17,077 bases of DNA from Clostridiales bacterium UBA1742 (GCA_002314935.1 DCHW01000003.1:641-17717); one strand, 5' to 3'. Shown: positions 7,649 to 15,306, counted from the stretch's first letter. The notes: generated by a model from the sequence alone, not told the origin. Numbers and translations: made by a program.

Positions 7649-8625
7649 ATGATACACAAATTAAAAATAGGAAATGTAGAATTAGAAAATAATATATTAT
7701 TGGCGCCAATGGCAGGCATAACAGATAGACCTTTTAGAATTATTTGTAAAAAATATAGTAATCCTGGACTTGTTTATACTGAAATGGCAAGTACTAAAGC
7801 TATATATTATGGAGATATAAAAACAGATAAGTTACTTAATACTGATGGAGAAAATAGCCCAATTGCTATTCAAATTTTTGGGAGTGATCCATTAATTATG
7901 GGAGAGGTTGCCAAAAAAATTTCAGATAAAGCAGATATAATTGATATAAATATGGGGTGTCCTGCACCTAAAGTTGTAAAAAATGGAGATGGAAGTAAAC
8001 TTTTATTAAATCCAGAATTAATAAGAGATATTGTTGCAAATGTGGTTCAAAGTACAGATAAACCTGTTACTGTAAAAATGAGAAAGGGATGGGACAAAGA
8101 ACATATAAATGCAGAAGAAATAGCTAAAATAATTGAGAAAGCAGGAGCATCAGCAATTACAATTCATCGGTAGAACAAGAGAGGAATATTATTCTGGAAA
8201 AGCAGATTTAGATATAATAAAAAAAGTTAAAGAGAGTGTTAATATTCCTGTAATAGGAAATGGAGATATAAAAAGTAAAGCCGATGCACTAAGAATTTTT
8301 GAATATACTGGCGTTGATGGAATAATGATTGGAAGGGCAGTGCTAGGAAATCCTTGGATAATTCGGAAATATTATTAAAGAATGTAATGGAGAAGAGCCA
8401 TTATATATTTCTAATAATCAAAAATTAGAAATAATAAAAGAGCATTTAAATTTAGCAATAGAAGAAAAGGGAGAATATATAGCAATAAGAGAAATGAGAA
8501 AACATATGTGTTGGTATCTAAAAAATTTAAAAAATTCAAGCAAAATTAGAGAAGAAATAAATAAGCTTGAGTATGCTAAAGATGTTATACAATGTTTAGA
8601 AGATTTTTTTAAAACTAATGAATAA
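7649..8625 (+). CDS. dusB: tRNA-dihydrouridine synthase, DusB/NifR3 type, with two CGG frameshifts
   Basis: With +1 shifts at 8168 and 8364 this is a 324-residue TIM-barrel flavoprotein that reduces specific uridines of tRNA to dihydrouridine using FMN and NADPH. Landmarks: APMAGITDRPFR (19-30) at the FMN site; NMGCPAPKV with the catalytic Cys104; VKMRKGW; ITIHGRTREEYYSG, whose Gly174 comes from the first CGG; GNGDIKS; DGIMIGRAVLGNPWI, followed by Gly239 from the second CGG; and a C-terminal helical domain with REMRKHMCWYLKNL, typical of DusB. I chose ATG 7649 because GGAG lies at 7639-7642 and the start is one base past the rodA stop; an ATG at 7637 would sit inside rodA. It probably shares the min-rod transcript. 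As written, the frame ends right after the first CGG, at TAG 8171. Confidence 0.92.
8168..8171 (+). other. CGG frameshift site 5 (CGGT, dusB)
   Basis: The zero frame reads CAT CGG TAG, an immediate stop. Skipping C8168 gives CAT GGT AGA ACA AGA, the IHGRTR motif conserved throughout Dus enzymes (Gly174). Confidence 0.95.
8364..8367 (+). other. CGG frameshift site 6 (CGGA, dusB)
   Basis: The zero frame reads ATT CGG AAA and stops at 8376. Skipping C8364 gives ATT GGA AAT ATT ATT AAA, continuing GNPWIIGNIIKE into the C-terminal domain (Gly239). Many homologues have Phe-Arg or similar at this point, so this glycine is the least constrained of the set. Confidence 0.88.
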
Positions 8626-8658
8626 ATATGTTATAAATTTCTGTAATTTGGAAAGAAT

Positions 8659-8693
8659 AAAAATATATTTTAGATAAACCAAAAATATATTTT
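8659..8693. repeat. Two AT-rich palindromic boxes 22 bp apart
   Basis: AAAAATATATTTT occurs at 8659-8671 and again at 8681-8693, on the same helical face, just upstream of a TATAAT (8703-8708) serving the mazF gene. A regulator could bind here, but such runs arise by chance in AT-rich DNA. Confidence 0.25.
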
Positions 8694-8758
8694 TACATAT
8701 TATATAATGAGATAAGATTAAATCTAAAATATATATCCAAATAGCAGGAGTGAAAAGT

Positions 8759-9106
8759 ATGGTAATAAAAAGAGGAGATATGTTTTATGCAGATTTAAGT
8801 CCAGTAGTTGGGTCAGAGCAGGGAGGAATAAGACCGGTATTAGTAATACAAAACAATATGGGAAATAAATATAGCCCAACAGTAATTGTTTCTGCAATTA
8901 CATCACAATTAAATAAAAATAAATTACCAACTCACATAGAATTAGATTCGGAAGAGTTTGGGTTAAAAGCGGATTCTGTTGTGCTTACAGAACAAATAAG
9001 AACAATAGATAAAAGTAGACTTAAAGAAAAAATAGGACATATAGATGATAATTTAGTAATGAATAAAATAAATAGTGCATTAGGAGTTAGCTTCGGATTA
9101 GAATAA
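8759..9106 (+). CDS. ndoA: EndoA/MazF-type mRNA interferase toxin
   Basis: A 115-residue PemK/MazF-fold protein, very close to Bacillus EndoA (NdoA): RGDMFYADLSPVVGSEQGGIRPVLVIQN at the N-terminus, SPTVIVSAITSQ, KLPTHIEL, and LTEQIRTIDKSRLKEKIG. These enzymes cleave single-stranded RNA at short U/A-containing motifs. The conserved Arg in GGIRPVLV and the Thr of SAIT mark the active-site region. AGGAG at 8746-8750 is 8 bases before ATG 8759; a GTG at 8750 overlaps that ribosome binding site and is less likely. The usual antitoxin gene (ndoAI, often beside alr) is absent: the neighbour upstream is dusB, 130 bases away, and the gene downstream is on the other strand. Several CGG trinucleotides straddle codons here (Pro-Val, Ser-Glu, Ala-Asp, Phe-Gly) without breaking the frame. 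Confidence 0.93.
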   Translation: MVIKRGDMFYADLSPVVGSEQGGIRPVLVIQNNMGNKYSPTVIVSAITSQLNKNKLPTHIELDSEEFGLKADSVVLTEQIRTIDKSRLKEKIGHIDDNLVMNKINSALGVSFGLE

Positions 9107-9134
9107 AAAAGATGGTTTTAAAGCCATCTTTTTT
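9105..9134. terminator. Bidirectional intrinsic terminator
   Basis: AAAAAAGATGG (9105-9115) pairs with CCATCTTTTTT (9124-9134), with extra A-T and G-T pairs toward the loop. It separates the convergent mazF gene and qmcA and has A/T runs on both sides. Confidence 0.85.
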
Positions 9135-10053
9135 ATTCTTTACTTGATTTCTTTTTATCATCTTTTAAAACTTCTTTTATTGAACCTAAACTTGAAAGAG
9201 CACTTGTTGCTTCAAAAGGTATAAATACTTTATTTGCTTCACCTTTTGCAACTTCTTTTAATGTTTCTAAAGATTTTAATTTTACTAGTGTTTCATCAGG
9301 TTCTGATTTCATCATTGATGAATAAACCATTTCAATTTCTTTTGCTTTTGCTGAAGCAACTTCTTTTATAGCTTCTGCTTCACCGGCTGCACGTCTAATT
9401 CTTGATTCTTTATCAGCTTCTGCTTCTAATATAGCAGCTTCTTTTTTACCTTCTGCTATTGTGATAGCAGCTTGTTTTTCACCTTCTGCTTGTAAAATAG
9501 CAGCTCTTTTATTTCTTTCTGCATTCATTTGTTTTTCCATTGCATCTTTAATATCTTCTGGTGGTCTAATATCTTTAATTTCAACACGATTTACTTTACA
9601 TCCCCATTTATCTGTTGCTTCGTCAAGAGTAATTCTTAATTGATTGTTAATCATATCTCTTGAACTAAATGTTGAGTCTAAATTCATTTTACCTACTATA
9701 TCACGGATAGTAGTTTGAGCTAAATACTCAATACCTCTTTTTAAAGATTGAATTTCATATACTGCTTTTGCAGGATCTGTAATTTGATAGAAAACAACAG
9801 TATCTATTGTTATAGTAACGTTATCTTCTGTAATAACACCTTGTGGTGGAATATCCATTGTTTGTTCTTTTAAGCTTACTACACTTCTTACTTTATCAAC
9901 AAATGGAATTATTATTGTAAGACCAGCATCTGCAACTTTATGAAATTTTCCTAATCTTTCAATAATGTAAACTTCAGATTGTCTAACAACCTTAATTGAT
10001 TTTACTGCTACAATTACTACTATAGCTAAAATTATAAGTAAAAAATATGCCAT
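9133..10053 (-). CDS. qmcA: SPFH/stomatin-family membrane protein (QmcA-like)
   Basis: A 306-residue protein with one N-terminal membrane helix (residues 2-17), then an SPFH/band-7 domain (about 20-190) with IIERLGKFHKV, QTMDIPPQGVITEDNV and YFQ-like strands. An Ala/Glu/Lys-rich helical coiled coil follows (about 190-260, AEGEKQAAI, AEGKKEAAI and AEADKESR repeats). Stomatin-like proteins form ring-shaped oligomers in membrane microdomains and affect protease or membrane organisation; the partner here is inferred to be the NfeD protein encoded 18 bases upstream, a pairing found across bacteria. AGGAGG precedes the start. One CGG straddles the Ala-Gly boundary and causes no shift. Confidence 0.92.
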   Translation of the reverse strand: MAYFLLIILAIVVIVAVKSIKVVRQSEVYIIERLGKFHKVADAGLTIIIPFVDKVRSVVSLKEQTMDIPPQGVITEDNVTITIDTVVFYQITDPAKAVYEIQSLKRGIEYLAQTTIRDIVGKMNLDSTFSSRDMINNQLRITLDEATDKWGCKVNRVEIKDIRPPEDIKDAMEKQMNAERNKRAAILQAEGEKQAAITIAEGKKEAAILEAEADKESRIRRAAGEAEAIKEVASAKAKEIEMVYSSMMKSEPDETLVKLKSLETLKEVAKGEANKVFIPFEATSALSSLGSIKEVLKDDKKKSSKE

Positions 10054-10071
10054 TATGAAAACCTCCTATAA

Positions 10072-10515
10072 TTAATTTAAATTTGAAGAATCAACTTTTG
10101 GAGTTACAATAACTTTTACTCCATCAATTCTTAAAACTTCAACTTCAGTACCTTCTGGTAATTGAATATTTTGTTCACATTTTGCAGACCAAACTTCATT
10201 GCCAACTTTTACTAATCCAACATCTATTGGGGAATTAATAGCTTTGGTAACAATTCCTGTTTTGTTAAGTATTGAATATTGATTTGTTGGTACCGTCTTA
10301 GTTGAAAAACATTTATCTGCAAGTGGTTTTGTAAGCGGAATTAAAATAGCGGATATAACAACAAATACACCTGTTTGAAGTAAAACATTTGATGTAAAAA
10401 AACTTACAATCATTGCTATAAGAGCTCCAATACCTAGCCAAAAAATTAAAAAACCAACAGTAGCAATTTCAATTAAAAAGAATACTGCAGAAGCAATTAG
10501 CCAAATATACCACAT
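10072..10515 (-). CDS. NfeD-family membrane protein
   Basis: A 147-residue short NfeD protein. Three to four hydrophobic helices (WYIWLIASAVFFLIEIATVGFLIFW and onward, to about residue 75) are followed by a C-terminal OB-fold domain (about 85-140) with GIVTKAINS, GLVKVGNEVW and EGTEVEVLRIDGVKVIV. Short NfeD proteins act with stomatin/SPFH partners; qmcA lies directly downstream in the same operon. I chose the ATG at 10515 because AAGGAGG lies just upstream; a TTG further out would place the ribosome binding site inside the gene. The cytoplasmic or external side of the OB domain cannot be decided here. A CGG across Lys-Thr-Val (ACG GTA) leaves the frame intact. Confidence 0.9.
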   Translation of the reverse strand: MWYIWLIASAVFFLIEIATVGFLIFWLGIGALIAMIVSFFTSNVLLQTGVFVVISAILIPLTKPLADKCFSTKTVPTNQYSILNKTGIVTKAINSPIDVGLVKVGNEVWSAKCEQNIQLPEGTEVEVLRIDGVKVIVTPKVDSSNLN

Positions 10516-10594
10516 AAAAAACCTCCTTACGAACAATATACTATAACATTATAATATATAAATTTACAAAAATAAATATATTTTATCAAATATT

Positions 10595-11161
10595 TTAGAA
10601 TTTAGGAAATAATATGTTATTTAGAACTGGTATTTTCCAAAAAGCAAGTATTATTATACTAGCAATTATAAGAGTCAAAAGGATTATTAGCAAATCTTTT
10701 CTACGTTCTTCTTTAGGTTTTTTTGTTTCATTATATAAAACTGTTCCTAGAGATTTTAATAATTCCTTAAATGGTGGTAAATCATTAACAACTGAATTTA
10801 AAAACATATTTTTTTTCTTTTTACGTTTAAAGAATGAACCTGAATTACTGTTGGTTGCAGCACTGTTTTTTAAGGAATCTACTTCTTGTTTTAATTTTTG
10901 ATTCTCTTCATATAAATTGTTGTATTGTTTTAACACACTAGATCCAATACCGATTTTTAAATTATATTGGCTTCTTAAATTTGGATCTGATAAAACGTAA
11001 TATGCTTCTGAGATTTCTTTAAATTTTTGTTCTGCAAGTTTAATATTTCCATTAGAATTTAAATCAGGGTGATATTTTTTTGCAAGCACTTTATATGAAT
11101 GTTCGATTAACTCTTGAGATGCATATTCATTTATTTCTAAAATTTCATAATAATTTTTCAT
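10595..11161 (-). CDS. Membrane-anchored J-domain protein
   Basis: A 188-residue protein with an N-terminal J domain (about 2-68): NYYEILEINEYAS, the HPD motif at 31-33, EISEAYYVLSDPNLRSQYN. It would stimulate the ATPase of DnaK-type Hsp70. The DnaJ zinc-finger and C-terminal substrate domains are missing. Instead there is a coiled segment (about 75-100), a basic stretch KRKKKK and one strongly hydrophobic helix (about 156-178) near the C-terminus, so the protein is probably tail-anchored with the J domain in the cytoplasm. The client is unknown. AAGGAG precedes the start, and the gene is transcribed away from the glmS leader. One CGG straddles Ile-Gly without effect. Confidence 0.85.
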   Translation of the reverse strand: MKNYYEILEINEYASQELIEHSYKVLAKKYHPDLNSNGNIKLAEQKFKEISEAYYVLSDPNLRSQYNLKIGIGSSVLKQYNNLYEENQKLKQEVDSLKNSAATNSNSGSFFKRKKKKNMFLNSVVNDLPPFKELLKSLGTVLYNETKKPKEERRKDLLIILLTLIIASIIILAFWKIPVLNNILFPKF

Positions 11162-11254
11162 AATAAAAACTCCTTATAAAAACAATATATCATAATTTGT
11201 AAATATATAAAAGAGAAAATAAAAAAATATGTTTCTTTTTTTTAAATAATATAA

Positions 11255-11260
11255 TATAAT
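11255..11260 (+). promoter_or_regulatory. Candidate -10 box of glmS
   Basis: TATAAT lies about 55 bases upstream of the ribozyme cleavage site, at the right place to begin the glmS leader. The -35 region (around 11232-11237) is a poor match, so the call is tentative. Confidence 0.4.
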
Positions 11261-11311
11261 ACAGTAAGTTAAAGGGATAGTTAGAAACAATGAAGAAAGG
11301 AGTAAAATATT

Positions 11312-11415
11312 AAAGCGCCAGGACAATATAATATTGTTAACGAGGATTAGAATTTATCGAAAAATTCGGCGGATAATTCTATGGCATTATAAGTTTGTCA
11401 TTAAATATTATACAA
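11312..11415 (+). ncRNA. glmS: glmS ribozyme (glucosamine-6-phosphate riboswitch)
   Basis: The conserved core is clear. AAAGCGCCAGGAC begins at 11312; the P2 stem ACAATAT/ATATTGT follows, then GTTAACGAGGATTAGAAT, TTATCGAAAAATTCGGCGG and a TAATTCTA strand that closes P3. Family knowledge places self-cleavage immediately 5' of GCGCC, here between A11314 and G11315, activated by glucosamine-6-phosphate as cofactor. The cleaved mRNA, with a 5'-hydroxyl end, is then degraded, so GlmS is shut down when its product is abundant. The element lies 80 bases before the glmS start and, with its leader, explains the 334-base gap at 11162-11495. The 3' peripheral stems are AT-rich and I can only place the end approximately. 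Confidence 0.95.
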
Positions 11416-11495
11416 AAACTAATAGTGATATTAGAACAAAAATAATATATAACTTTGGACTATTACTTTTAACTCTAATATAAAGGAGGAAAAAT

Positions 11496-13319
11496 ATGTG
11501 TGGCATTGTAGGTTACATAGGTAATAAAAAAGCAAGTCCAATTTTAATAAATGGACTATTAAGATTAGAATACAGAGGATATGACTCTGCTGGTATTGCA
11601 ACAATGGAAGAGAATCAAATTGTTGTAATGAAAAATAAAGGAAGAGTAAATAATTTAAATCAATTAGCAGGAATAAATGATTTAAAAGGAACATTAGGAA
11701 TTGCACATACCAGATGGGCAACACACGGAAAACCATCAAACGAAAATTCACATCCACAAACAGATAATAGTAATGAGTTTGCAGTTGTACATAATGGAAT
11801 TATAGAAAATTATCATGAATTAAGAGAATTTTTAAAAGAAAATGGATATTATTTTGTATCTCAAACAGATACAGAGGTTATACCAAATTTAATAGATTAT
11901 TATTATAAAAAAGAGAATAATTTATTAAAGGCTGTATCAATGACATGCAAAGATTTAAAGGGAAGTTTTGCTTTAGAAATATTGTCTAAATATGAACCAG
12001 ATAAAATGATAGTTACAAGAAAAGATAGTCCACTTGTAATAGGAAAGGGAAATGGAGAAAATTATATAGCATCTGATATTCCTGCAATATTATCATATAC
12101 AAAGGATTTTTATTTTCTAGATGATAATGAAATTGTAGAACTAACAAACAAGGATGTTAAATTTTACAATTTAGATTTAGAACCAATATCCAAACAAATT
12201 AAGGTTATAGACTGGGGAACAAGTTCTGCAGAAAAAGATGGATATGATGATTTTATGTTAAAGGAAATAAACGAACAACCAAGTGCAATAAGAGGTACAA
12301 TAGGAGCTAAATTAGACAATGGAAATATTGAATTTGAAAATTTGAATTTTAATAAGGAATATTTAGAAAGTATAAAAAAAATATATATTGTTGCATGTGG
12401 TACTGCAATGCATGCTGGACTTGTAGCAAAAACACTTTTTGAAAAAATGTGTAAAATACCTACAGAAGTGGATATAGCTTCTGAATTTAGATATAGAGAA
12501 CCATTAATAGATGAAAAGACTTTATGTATTTATATTAGTCAATCTGGTGAAACAGCAGATACAATAGCTGCCTTAAAGTTAGCAAAACAAAATAATGCTA
12601 AAACAATTGCGATTTCAAATGTAATAGGTAGTTCAATAACAAGAGAAGCAGATTATTCTATATATACACATGCAGGACCTGAAATTGCTGTTGCATCAAC
12701 TAAAGCATATACATCACAAGTAGTATTATTAAGTGTTTTGGGAATTTATTTTGCAGAAATTTTAGAAAGAGTTTATAATCAAGAAATAGATGAACTAAAA
12801 CAAGAAATTTTAAATTTACCTTCTAAAATTGAAGAAACATTAAAATGTTGTAAAGATATTAAGAAGTTTGCAAACAAAGTATATAAAGAAACAGATATGT
12901 TTTTCTTAGGCAGAGGAACAGATTATGCAGTATGTTTAGAGGGATCATTGAAATTAAAAGAAATATCATATATACATTCAGAGGGATATGCATCTGGTGA
13001 ATTAAAGCATGGACCAATTGCGCTAATAGAAAACGGTGTAACAGTTATATCTGTAATTACAAATAGTAATTTAGTAGATAAAACTATTAGTAATGTTCAA
13101 GAGGTTATAACAAGAGGAGCAAAGGTACTAGCAATTACAAGCGAAAATTTAGGAGATTTAGGTTTTGATACTGTTATAAAAATTCCAAAAACCAATAAAT
13201 TAATTTCACCAATATTAAGTGTAATTCCTTTACAGTTTTTAGCATATTATATTTCAAAAGAAAAAGGATTAGATGTTGATAAACCAAGAAATTTAGCAAA
13301 ATCTGTTACAGTTGAATAA
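11496..13319 (+). CDS. glmS: Glutamine--fructose-6-phosphate aminotransferase GlmS
   Basis: A 607-residue enzyme, the full family length. Residue 2 is the N-terminal nucleophile cysteine (MCGIVGYIG) of the class II glutamine amidotransferase domain (about 2-220), with RGYDSAGIA, THTRWATHG-like AHTRWATHGKPS, and NGIIEN. Two SIS isomerase domains follow: about 285-425, with YISQSGETADT, and about 455-595, with FFLGRGTDYAVCLEGSLKLKEISYIHSEGYASGELKHGPIALI. The C-terminus ends in AKSVTVE, as expected. It makes glucosamine-6-phosphate from fructose-6-phosphate and glutamine, the first step toward UDP-GlcNAc and peptidoglycan, and is controlled by the upstream ribozyme. AAAGGAGG precedes the start. 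CGG trinucleotides across His-Gly and Asn-Gly boundaries are read normally. Confidence 0.98.
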   Translation: MCGIVGYIGNKKASPILINGLLRLEYRGYDSAGIATMEENQIVVMKNKGRVNNLNQLAGINDLKGTLGIAHTRWATHGKPSNENSHPQTDNSNEFAVVHNGIIENYHELREFLKENGYYFVSQTDTEVIPNLIDYYYKKENNLLKAVSMTCKDLKGSFALEILSKYEPDKMIVTRKDSPLVIGKGNGENYIASDIPAILSYTKDFYFLDDNEIVELTNKDVKFYNLDLEPISKQIKVIDWGTSSAEKDGYDDFMLKEINEQPSAIRGTIGAKLDNGNIEFENLNFNKEYLESIKKIYIVACGTAMHAGLVAKTLFEKMCKIPTEVDIASEFRYREPLIDEKTLCIYISQSGETADTIAALKLAKQNNAKTIAISNVIGSSITREADYSIYTHAGPEIAVASTKAYTSQVVLLSVLGIYFAEILERVYNQEIDELKQEILNLPSKIEETLKCCKDIKKFANKVYKETDMFFLGRGTDYAVCLEGSLKLKEISYIHSEGYASGELKHGPIALIENGVTVISVITNSNLVDKTISNVQEVITRGAKVLAITSENLGDLGFDTVIKIPKTNKLISPILSVIPLQFLAYYISKEKGLDVDKPRNLAKSVTVE

Positions 13320-13325
13320 AAATTA

Positions 13326-13359
13326 AATGGGGACATTGCTTTTTTGCAATGTCCCCATT
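13326..13359 (+). terminator. GC-rich 14-bp hairpin after glmS, possibly REP-like
   Basis: AATGGGGACATTGC (13326-13339) pairs perfectly with GCAATGTCCCCATT (13346-13359) across TTTTTT. No T-tract follows, so it is an atypical terminator. GGGGACATT/AATGTCCCC hairpins resemble repetitive palindromes seen many times over in clostridial genomes, so it may be one copy of a dispersed element. It also abuts the ruvA -35 box. Confidence 0.6.
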
Positions 13360-13385
13360 GACAAATAAATATCTTATGGTAAAAT
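13358..13385 (+). promoter_or_regulatory. Predicted promoter of ruvA-rarA
   Basis: A consensus TTGACA (13358-13363) and TAAAAT (13380-13385) are 16 bases apart, 30 bases before the ruvA start. The -35 box begins within the right arm of the preceding hairpin. Confidence 0.6.
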
Positions 13386-13414
13386 AACAATAGAAAATTT
13401 GTTTGGAGGTAAAC

Positions 13415-14011
13415 ATGTTTGCATATATAAAAGGAAGTTTAGAACAAAAATCAAGTAATTTTGTTATTATAGATGTAACTGGGATTGGATATAAAATTTT
13501 TATGCCATCTAGTTATATAGAAAATTTAGGAGAAATAGGAGATACTATAAAAGTATATACTTATTATTATGTAAGAGAAGATAATATAAGTTTGTATGGT
13601 TTTAATTCAAATGAGCAATTAAGATTGTTTGAATTACTAATTTCTGTAAGTGGAGTTGGGGCTAAATCGGCAATAACAATGCTATCTGAAATATCTCCAT
13701 CAAGTTTTGCAATGGCTGTTATTTCAAATGATGTATCAAATTTAACAAAAATTCCTGGTATTGGTAAAAAAACAGCAGAAAGAATTATATTGGAATTAAA
13801 AGATAAATTAAAAACAGAACAAGCAATAGAAAAATATGAAGATTTGAAAACACAAATTATAAAAGATAATAAAGTAGATGAAGCAATTTCAGCATTACAA
13901 GTATTAGGATATACTAGAAAAGAAATTGAAAAAGTATTTGAAGTAATAGATATAAAGAAGCTAGAATTAGAGGAAATAATAAAACAATCATTAAAATATT
14001 TATCAAGATAA
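13415..14011 (+). CDS. ruvA: Holliday junction DNA helicase subunit RuvA
   Basis: A 198-residue RuvA. The N-terminal OB-fold domain (about 1-63) has FAYIKGSLEQKSSNFVIIDVTGIGYKI and YTYYYVREDNISLYGF. Two helix-hairpin-helix motifs follow, LISVSGVGAKSAI and LTKIPGIGKKTAERIILELKDK, and a C-terminal UBA-like domain III (about 150-198, DEAISALQVLGYTRKEIEK). It binds four-way junctions as a tetramer and loads the RuvB motor. I chose ATG 13415 because GGAGGT is at 13405-13410; the in-frame TTG at 13403 overlaps it. ruvB does not follow: rarA is next, 18 bases downstream. A CGG straddling Ser-Ala causes no shift. Confidence 0.97.
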   Translation: MFAYIKGSLEQKSSNFVIIDVTGIGYKIFMPSSYIENLGEIGDTIKVYTYYYVREDNISLYGFNSNEQLRLFELLISVSGVGAKSAITMLSEISPSSFAMAVISNDVSNLTKIPGIGKKTAERIILELKDKLKTEQAIEKYEDLKTQIIKDNKVDEAISALQVLGYTRKEIEKVFEVIDIKKLELEEIIKQSLKYLSR

Positions 14012-14029
14012 TAAGAAAGGGCAAATAAT

Positions 14030-15280
14030 ATGAGCTTAAATTTAAATATACCTTTAGCACATCGTGTGAGACCTAAAACATTAGAAGATTTTGTTGGACA
14101 AGATGAGATTTTAGGTAAAGATAAAATTTTATATAGAACAATTAAAGCTGATAGATTATCAAGTATAATTTTGTGGGGACCAACAGGGTCACGGAAAAAC
14201 TTCATTAGCTAAAGTTATAAGCCAAACAACAAAGTATAAGTTTATCAAATTAAATGCAGTAACAAGTGGAGTTGGTGATATTAAAAATGCAATTCAAGAT
14301 GCAAAAAATGTTTTAATGAATCCATCAGGAAAATGTATTTTATTTATTGATGAAATACATAGATTTAATAAATTACAGCAAGATGCATTACTTCCATTTG
14401 TAGAAGATGGTACAGTAATATTAATTGGAGCTACAACAGAAAATCCATATTTTGAAGTAAACAGAGCGTTAATCTCAAGATCTATGGTTTTTAAACTAAA
14501 GCCACTTGATAAAAATGAAATATTTAAAATATTAAAAAATGCAATTGTTAATCCAGAAGGGTTAGCAACATATAATATAAACATTGAAGATAATACATTA
14601 ATGAAAATTGCTGAATATTCAAATGGGGATGTTAGAACAGCATTAAATTGCTTAGAAGTTGCTGTTTTAACAACACCAGTAGATGGTAATGGAGTTATAA
14701 ATATTACAAATGAAATAGCAGCAGAGTGCATAGGAAAAAAGAAAGCTATGTTCGATAAATCACGGAGATAGTCATTATGATAACATAAGTGCATTTATAA
14801 AATCAATGAGAGGCAGTGATCCTGATGCAACAGTTTTTTATTTAGCAAGAGCAATAGAAGGTGGAGAAGATCCTATGTTTTTGGCCAGAAGAATAGTCAT
14901 ATGTGCTTCTGAAGATGTTGGACTTGCAAATCCTAATGCATTAGTCGTTGCAAATAGTGCAATGCAAGCAGTTGCAAGTATTGGGATGCCAGAAGCAAGA
15001 ATTGTTTTATCAGAAGCGTCATTATATGTGGCAAATTCTCCAAAATCAAATTGTGCATATTTAGCAATAAATAGAGCATTGGAGGATGTAACAACAAAAG
15101 ATACAGGAGAGATACCAATGCATATTAGAAATGCATCAGCAAAACGGAATGAAAGATTTTGGCTATGGTGTAGGGTACAAATATCCACATGATTATCCAA
15201 ATCATCAGGTAAAACAACAATATTTACCAGACAAAATGATTGGTACAAAATATTATATAAAAGATGAAACAATAAAATAA
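14030..15280 (+). CDS. rarA: Replication-associated recombination protein RarA with three CGG frameshifts
   Basis: With +1 shifts at 14192, 14763 and 15145 this is a 415-residue RarA/MgsA/WRNIP1-family AAA+ ATPase, the usual length. The order of motifs is complete: PLAHRVRPKTLEDFVGQDEILG; Walker A GPTGSGKTS at 50-58, with Gly55 supplied by the first CGG; Walker B CILFIDEIHRFN with Asp107-Glu108; the sensor-1 region LIGATTENPYFEVN; sensor-2-like GDVRTALNCLE; DKSGDSHYDNISAFIKSMRGSDPDA, Gly245 from the second CGG; ARRIVICASEDVGLANP; and NASAKGMKDFGYG, Gly372 from the third, then YKYPHDYPNHQVKQQYLPD. RarA acts at stalled replication forks. Without the first shift only 60 codons would be made and no ATP site would exist. 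It follows ruvA by 18 bases. The terminator is at 15280. Confidence 0.94.
14192..14195 (+). other. CGG frameshift site 7 (CGGA, rarA Walker A)
   Basis: The zero frame reads TCA CGG AAA and stops at 14210. Skipping C14192 gives TCA GGA AAA ACT TCA, completing GPTGSGKTS. The glycine before the lysine is essential in P-loops, so both the frame and the residue are tightly constrained here. Confidence 0.97.
14763..14766 (+). other. CGG frameshift site 8 (CGGA, rarA)
   Basis: The zero frame reads TCA CGG AGA TAG and stops at 14769. Skipping C14763 gives TCA GGA GAT AGT CAT TAT GAT, restoring DKSGDSHYDNISAF, a signature of RarA proteins (Gly245). Confidence 0.96.
15145..15148 (+). other. CGG frameshift site 9 (CGGA, rarA)
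   Basis: The zero frame reads AAA CGG AAT and stops at 15190. Skipping C15145 gives AAA GGA ATG AAA GAT TTT GGC, restoring AKGMKDFGYG and the conserved YKYPHDYP and QQYLPD C-terminus (Gly372). Confidence 0.95.
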
Positions 15281-15306
15281 AACCACTATTTTAATAGTGG
15301 TTTTTA
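15280..15306. terminator. Bidirectional intrinsic terminator
   Basis: AAACCACTA and TAGTGGTTT form a stem around a short T/A loop, followed by TTTTT. It ends rarA and probably also the convergent regulator gene at 15321. Confidence 0.85.

Noticed and set aside
6538..8625. rodA and dusB (and rarA, the second TSUP) as pseudogenes
   Set aside because: All lesions are the same one-base change at the same codon, no other stops or gaps occur, and all family motifs are kept across frames.
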